Below are positions 58,968 to 62,199 of a stretch of DNA of 62,199 nucleotides, in pieces. Numbering within the stretch: position 1 is the stretch's first letter; each line of letters begins with the position of its first letter. This DNA comes from a virus. A program made the translations under genes and the position numbers. The stretch is taken from the IMG/VR virus record IMGVR_UViG_3300043449_001468, positions 1-62,199 of that record; one strand, 5' to 3'. Below the pieces are notes generated by a model that was given only the letters and a program-made list of their open reading frames with translations, was not told the DNA's origin and did not search any database.

Positions 58968-59386
58968 TGGGGATTGTCTATAAATCTGGCTATAAGTATC
59001 AACTCTGCGCTCCCTATGAATATCAATTGCCGACGTATTTTCCTCCAGTGGCAGAGGAAATCGATACAGACTTTATATTCCTGGGCCAGGACAACCTGTT
59101 GATACTTGAAAAGGGTTATGCATGTGATGGTCCTTCGGGCCCCACCATTGATACAAAAAATTTCATGCGAGGCGCCTTTATTCACGACTGTCTCTATCAA
59201 CTCTGCCGAGAAGGATACCTTGAGAAGAACATCTATCGTCCTATTGCCGATCGTATTCTCTATGATGTGATTCGAGAAGATGGCATGTCGTGGCTCCGTG
59301 CGACATATATATACTATGGAGTCCGTTGGTGTGCTGTGCTCTTTGCTCGTAAAGGTACCGAAAAACCTCCACAGACTGCCCCCTAG
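58967..59386 (+). CDS. DUF1353-like protein
   Basis: This 139-residue protein has ACDGPSGPTIDTKNFMRGAFIHDCLYQLCREG and ADRILYDVIREDGM, the core pattern of DUF1353 proteins, which are common in phages. The conserved Asp, His and Asp suggest a hydrolase, but no activity is assigned. A hydrophobic segment near the end (YIYYGVRWCAVLFA) may be membrane-associated. Confidence 0.7.
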   Translation: MGIVYKSGYKYQLCAPYEYQLPTYFPPVAEEIDTDFIFLGQDNLLILEKGYACDGPSGPTIDTKNFMRGAFIHDCLYQLCREGYLEKNIYRPIADRILYDVIREDGMSWLRATYIYYGVRWCAVLFARKGTEKPPQTAP

Positions 59387-59396
59387 GAGAGTGTCT

Positions 59397-59591
59397 ATGT
59401 TAGTTGCCTATTTTATCCTCATCATGATCTCTTCACAAGAGTGGCCCATGATGGCTGGGCCGTATACATATGAAGAGTGTTTGAGTGTCAAAGAGTTTTT
59501 GATTCGTCGAGACTATGATGTGAGTGGATGTGAACTGCTCCCACTACCCCAGGTCGATGCCGTGTCACTTGAAATTCCCTCGTTACCCTAA
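59397..59591 (+). CDS. Small protein with N-terminal hydrophobic segment
   Basis: This 64-residue protein begins LVAYFILIMISS, a signal-peptide-like or anchoring segment, followed by EECLSVKEFLIRRDYDVSGCELLPLP, with two Cys that could form a disulfide. TAGGAGA precedes the ATG. Function unknown. Confidence 0.55.
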   Translation: MLVAYFILIMISSQEWPMMAGPYTYEECLSVKEFLIRRDYDVSGCELLPLPQVDAVSLEIPSLP

Positions 59592-59602
59592 TAAGGAGTC
59601 CT

Positions 59603-59788
59603 ATGATTTACAAGTATGTCTGTAGTTCGTGTGGGCATAGTGCCACGATCTCCTGTCACAGCTCCGATTCAACAATACTGTTTTGTCCATTTTGTGCCGA
59701 ATCGATTGATGAAGGAGACTCCGCTGTAGAACTCGATTATCGAGACGAATTTGAGGCAGACGTGCAGGACTCTGAGTATGACTACTGA
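59603..59788 (+). CDS. Small zinc-ribbon protein
   Basis: This 61-residue protein has CSSC near residue 8 and CPFC near 28, a likely zinc ribbon, followed by a very acidic tail (ELDYRDEFEADVQDSEYDY). AAGGAG precedes the ATG. It overlaps the GIY-YIG gene that follows by 11 bases. Function unknown. Confidence 0.6.
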   Translation: MIYKYVCSSCGHSATISCHSSDSTILFCPFCAESIDEGDSAVELDYRDEFEADVQDSEYDY

Positions 59789-60194
59789 ATGGACCTATCG
59801 AGGGGAACCATTCACAGATCCAGGTGCCCATTGGGGATTTGTCTATCGCATTACCTGTCTGACCAATGGTAAGCAATACATTGGAAGGAAAATATTCTCA
59901 ACGTCCAAGTCTCGCCAAGTCAAGAAGAAGCGCAAGAAGTACCGCGTCGAATCTGACTGGAAAACCTATTGGAGTAGTTCACAGGATGTTCAAGACGAGG
60001 TGGCACGACTGGGAGAAGCGCAGTTTACTCGTGAGATCCTGAGACTCTGTGATTCCAAGTCCTCTCTGGCCTACTGGGAAACCTATTACATTTTCCACTA
60101 TCATGCCCTCATTCATCCCAATTGGTATAATCAGTGGGTGTCCTGCCGAATCCGTCGATCCAATCTCAGAGCTACCGATATAGAAAACACTTGA
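59778..60194 (+). CDS. GIY-YIG domain protein (resident type)
   Basis: This 138-residue protein contains GFVYRITCLTNGKQYIGRKIF and VESDWKTYWSSSQDVQDEVARLG, then an ETYYIF catalytic-type Glu. Small GIY-YIG proteins of exactly this layout are widespread in T4-like phages and behave as ordinary resident genes, unlike the three insertion-type copies in this window. It may be a resident nuclease. No NUMOD DNA-binding repeats are seen. The following promoter overlaps its stop. Confidence 0.8.
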   Translation: MTTEWTYRGEPFTDPGAHWGFVYRITCLTNGKQYIGRKIFSTSKSRQVKKKRKKYRVESDWKTYWSSSQDVQDEVARLGEAQFTREILRLCDSKSSLAYWETYYIFHYHALIHPNWYNQWVSCRIRRSNLRATDIENT

Positions 60195-60220
60195 CATGAT
60201 AGCATCTATCGTGTTATAGT
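60191..60220 (+). promoter_or_regulatory. Sigma-70 promoter with extended -10
   Basis: TTGACA at 60191-60196, 18-base spacer, TATAGT at 60215-60220 with TGT before it. It should drive the two small membrane protein genes; AAGGAGGTA lies before the ATG at 60248. Confidence 0.75.
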
Positions 60221-60247
60221 GATGTATAATTACAAGGAGGTACTGTG

Positions 60248-60475
60248 ATGCTTGATATTCTGTTCTGGGCGCTCTGTCTCATTGCGTTGGTGGTTGCGCT
60301 CTGTGTGGCATTGTTAGCGGGGATTGCCTGCTGGGTCCTGTTGCTGTATGTCATGGTCTTCTTGTTTGCCTTTGTGGTCACGGGTGTGGTAGCGGTCGTC
60401 GCCGGATTCGTATGGTGCTATGAAGCCAGTGTGAAGTTATATACCCGTGTGAAAAACACATTCAGGAGATCATAA
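60248..60475 (+). CDS. Small hydrophobic membrane protein
   Basis: This 75-residue protein is almost entirely hydrophobic, with two or three membrane segments (LFWALCLIALVVALCVALLAGIACWVLLLYVMVFLFAFVVTGVVAVVAGFVW) and a short basic tail. AAGGAGGTA gives an excellent ribosome-binding site. Its role is unknown; an early membrane protein that alters the host envelope is one possibility. An in-frame GTG at 60245 is an alternative start. Confidence 0.65.
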   Translation: MLDILFWALCLIALVVALCVALLAGIACWVLLLYVMVFLFAFVVTGVVAVVAGFVWCYEASVKLYTRVKNTFRRS

Positions 60476-60476
60476 T

Positions 60477-60599
60477 ATGCTCTATCCCATGAAATTCATC
60501 TTTGCCATCCTGATAGGGATTCCAAGTCTGTTGGACTATCTCTATGCACGGGGAAACTTGACGTGTGCGTTGTGGCCCAACACCGTGGGATGTCAATAG
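60477..60599 (+). CDS. Small membrane protein, 40 residues
   Basis: A short frame begins MLYPMKFIFAILIGIPSLLD with one membrane segment, then YLYARGNLTCALWPNTVGCQ with two Cys. AGGAGA precedes the ATG by eight bases and it follows the previous gene by one base, so it is probably real. Function unknown. Confidence 0.5.
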   Translation: MLYPMKFIFAILIGIPSLLDYLYARGNLTCALWPNTVGCQ

Positions 60600-60662
60600 T
60601 AAGTGGCACAGGGTTCTGAAGAAGCCCTCGTGATATCAAATACTTCGATGTCAAAATACTTC

Positions 60663-60697
60663 TTGACATGGTGATGGTGATGTCGATGTGTTAGAGT
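60663..60697 (+). promoter_or_regulatory. Weak promoter candidate before the PRPP-synthetase-like gene
   Basis: TTGACA at 60663-60668 and an extended -10-like TGTTAGAGT at 60689-60697 are present, but the spacer is about 23 bases, too long for sigma-70. The extended -10 alone might suffice. A short direct repeat (TCAAATACTTC/TCAAAATACTTC) precedes it. Confidence 0.35.
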
Positions 60698-60742
60698 GGA
60701 GACACCAGCTACACTCTTATACTATGAAAGGTGCTATCTACT

Positions 60743-61546
60743 ATGATTAGAGGGAGTATCCCACACAAAACGTTTTGTTTCCCCGTAGGTGAAATGCAAG
60801 TCGATCTCGATTTGTCTTATACGTTGCAACTCAGCGAGGCAAATGTACTGTTTACCTTTGAGAAAAACGAGGATATCATCGAATTATTGCTCTATTGTGA
60901 TGCGGTGACTCGCACCGGCATCCCTCTAGGCACACTCACGATGCCTTATGTGCCCTTTGGTCGACAGGATCGAGTGCGACAGGGTCAAGCGTTTTCTCTT
61001 GCGGTGTTTGCCACGCTGATCAATGCACTAGGTTTCCGTCAGGTCGTTATCAACGATCCACATTCCGATGTGACGCCCGCCCTGATTCATAATTGTCGAG
61101 TGATCGAACAATGGGAACCGATCTCTGAATTGATCCACACGAACGTGAGGGCTCCTTTTTGGTTGGTGAGTCCTGATGCCGGGGCACTCAAGAAAACCCA
61201 TAAACTGGCACAGATGATGTTGACGGTCTTTCCGATGCAACACATCCTTGCGCCTTGCCTAGGGGTCGTGGAGGCCAGCAAACAGCGAAATATGATGAAT
61301 GGTGACATTACGGGTACCGTGGTACATATAGATGCATGCGACCCCCAGGCAACCTATTGTATCGTGGATGATATCTGCGATGGTGGCCGCACGTTTATTG
61401 AGTTGGCGAGAGCCTTGCGAGTCAAGGGGGCCAAGACCATTCATCTCTATGTGACCCATGGTTTTTTCACCAAAGGTACACAAGTCTTTGCCGGTATCAT
61501 TGATCGGGTCTATGCCGTGCATGACCACTCAGCACGTTTTGTCTAA
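60743..61546 (+). CDS. PRPP-synthetase-like enzyme (possible Adps)
   Basis: This 267-residue protein follows the ribose-phosphate pyrophosphokinase fold: PYVPFGRQDR (for PYFGYARQDR), INDPHSDV, VSPDAGALKKTHKLAQ, EASKQRN and CIVDDICDGGRTFIELA, a PRPP-loop with both acidic residues. It is about 50 residues shorter than bacterial Prs and deviates in the first catalytic loop. With the NAMPT-like gene after it, it could supply PRPP for NAD+ salvage, or, like phage Adps, pyrophosphorylate ADP-ribose. AAAGGTG lies before the ATG. Confidence 0.8.
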   Translation: MIRGSIPHKTFCFPVGEMQVDLDLSYTLQLSEANVLFTFEKNEDIIELLLYCDAVTRTGIPLGTLTMPYVPFGRQDRVRQGQAFSLAVFATLINALGFRQVVINDPHSDVTPALIHNCRVIEQWEPISELIHTNVRAPFWLVSPDAGALKKTHKLAQMMLTVFPMQHILAPCLGVVEASKQRNMMNGDITGTVVHIDACDPQATYCIVDDICDGGRTFIELARALRVKGAKTIHLYVTHGFFTKGTQVFAGIIDRVYAVHDHSARFV

Positions 61547-61561
61547 CAAGGAGTCTATAGC

Positions 61562-62199
61562 ATGAACCTTCCTGCGATTCATATGTCGGATATGTACAAG
61601 GTCGATCATCGAAGACAATACCCTGCGGGTACCCAGAGTGTCTATTCGAACATGACGGCCCGCGGCTCACGGATTCCTGAGATTGACAGGGTCGTGGTGT
61701 TCGGACTCCAGTATTTTGTGCATGAATACTTGATGAGGCGCTTTAATCAAGACTTTTTCTGGCAACCCAAAGACGAAGTGATTGCCCAATACAAACGGCG
61801 ACTGGATGCCGCACTCGGCCCGAATGCCGTGTCGATGAAGCATATGGAGGCGCTCCACACGCTGGGCTATCTTCCCGTTCATATCAAAGCGTTGCCAGAG
61901 GGATCCCGATGCCCTTTGCGTGTGCCGTTTGTGACGATCACCGAGACGAAGGAAGAGTTTTTTTGGCTGACCAATTTCCTTGAAACCATTCTGTCCAATG
62001 TCGTATGGCATCCTATTACGTCCGCCACGATTGCGTATCACTATCGGGAGCTCCTGGATGCCGCGGCCGCCACGTCTTCGGATATTCCAGAGTTTGTCTC
62101 GTGGCAAGGGCATGACTTTAGTATGCGCGGCCATTCCAGCTTTGAGTCGAGTTGTGTGAGTGGCATGGCCCATCTCCTCAGTTTCACGGGTACCGATAC
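61562..62199 (+). CDS. Nicotinamide phosphoribosyltransferase-like (possible Namat), 3' end outside window
   Basis: The open frame of 212 codons runs off the right edge. It begins NLPAIHMSDMYKVDHRRQYP and continues with QSVYSNMTARGSR, WLTNFLETILSNVVWHPITSATIA and the active-site region GHDFSMRGHSSFESS, then GTD. These match NAMPT/NadV (LxxDSYKxxHxxQYP, HDFGYRGVSSQE, FKGTD). The enzyme makes NMN from nicotinamide and PRPP, or NAD+ from nicotinamide and ADP-ribose pyrophosphate in NARP1-type systems. Its start is 15 bases after the Prs-like gene; AAGGAG precedes it. Confidence 0.85.
   Translation, partial: MNLPAIHMSDMYKVDHRRQYPAGTQSVYSNMTARGSRIPEIDRVVVFGLQYFVHEYLMRRFNQDFFWQPKDEVIAQYKRRLDAALGPNAVSMKHMEALHTLGYLPVHIKALPEGSRCPLRVPFVTITETKEEFFWLTNFLETILSNVVWHPITSATIAYHYRELLDAAAATSSDIPEFVSWQGHDFSMRGHSSFESSCVSGMAHLLSFTGTD

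Noticed and set aside
59778-60194. Fourth homing endonuclease insertion
   Set aside because: It is GIY-YIG, but lacks DNA-binding repeats, overlaps its neighbour normally, and its form is widespread as a resident phage gene.
61667-62173. Minus-strand frame opposite the NAMPT-like gene
   Set aside because: The + strand has strong motifs over the whole stretch; the opposite frame shows no known pattern.
1-62199. tRNA genes
   Set aside because: Gene-free gaps are few and short, and I saw no cloverleaf with CCA-type acceptor stem in them; a dedicated tRNA search was not possible.
1-62199. Photosynthesis or carbon-metabolism host genes typical of cyanophages (psbA, talC, hli)
   Set aside because: None is recognisable, so a cyanobacterial host is not supported even though the gene order is cyanophage-like.

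Overview
This window is a 62 kb piece of a T4-like myovirus genome (tailed phage with a cyanophage-like gene order), incomplete at both ends. The evidence is the full T4-type core: uvsY (3' end only), uvsW, gene 55, 47, 46, 45, 44, 62, regA, 43, uvsX, 41 and 61. All genes except one homing endonuclease lie on the + strand, tightly packed with ATGA or TAATG overlaps. The host cannot be named from the sequence. There are no photosynthesis genes and no tRNA that I could see, but there is a cobalamin-dependent ribonucleotide reductase and a CobS/CobT-like pair.

Layout. 1-9.3 kb: recombination and late-transcription genes (uvsY', uvsW, 55, 47, 46), a peptide deformylase, then an oxygenase, a PLP-fold enzyme and a DNA methyltransferase. 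9.2-14.5 kb: a minus-strand GIY-YIG homing endonuclease with its own late promoter, then short units each with a strong host-type promoter (CobT-like, CobS-like, a winged-helix protein). 14.5-30.2 kb: nucleotide metabolism (dCMP deaminase, dNMP kinase, MazG-like) and the replisome. A GIY-YIG gene sits between genes 44 and 62, next to a second diverged copy of the end of gene 44. 30.2-33.6 kb: late genes, including a ligase-like protein with a capsid-targeting N-terminus. 33.6-42.0 kb: a glycan cassette with five glycosyltransferases, a HAD-nucleotidyltransferase fusion, a cupin, a RuBisCO-like protein, a methyltransferase broken in a run of seven G, an FkbM methyltransferase and a GDPD-like protein. 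42.0-54.7 kb: late virion and lysis genes, including very large modular proteins and a holin-like gene beside another GIY-YIG insertion. 54.7-62.2 kb: primase, ThyX, class II ribonucleotide reductase, small genes, and a PRPP-synthetase-like plus nicotinamide-phosphoribosyltransferase-like pair at the right edge.

Regulation visible in the sequence: about eight TTGAC-N17-TAnnnT promoters, several with an extended TGn -10, fit the host sigma-70 holoenzyme. Four TATAAATA octamers fit gp55-directed late transcription. Three genes start within a few bases of the predicted +1 and lack a Shine-Dalgarno sequence, so they may be read from leaderless mRNAs.

Most worth a second look: the phage RuBisCO-like protein and the sugar pathway implied by its neighbours; the G7 tract that splits a methyltransferase; the Prs-like/NAMPT-like pair, which resembles a phage NAD+-rebuilding (NARP1-type) system; the late NMNAT-like/kinase fusion; capsid-targeting sequences on a ligase-like protein and two small proteins; and two homing endonucleases each lying beside a truncated, diverged duplicate of the neighbouring gene.
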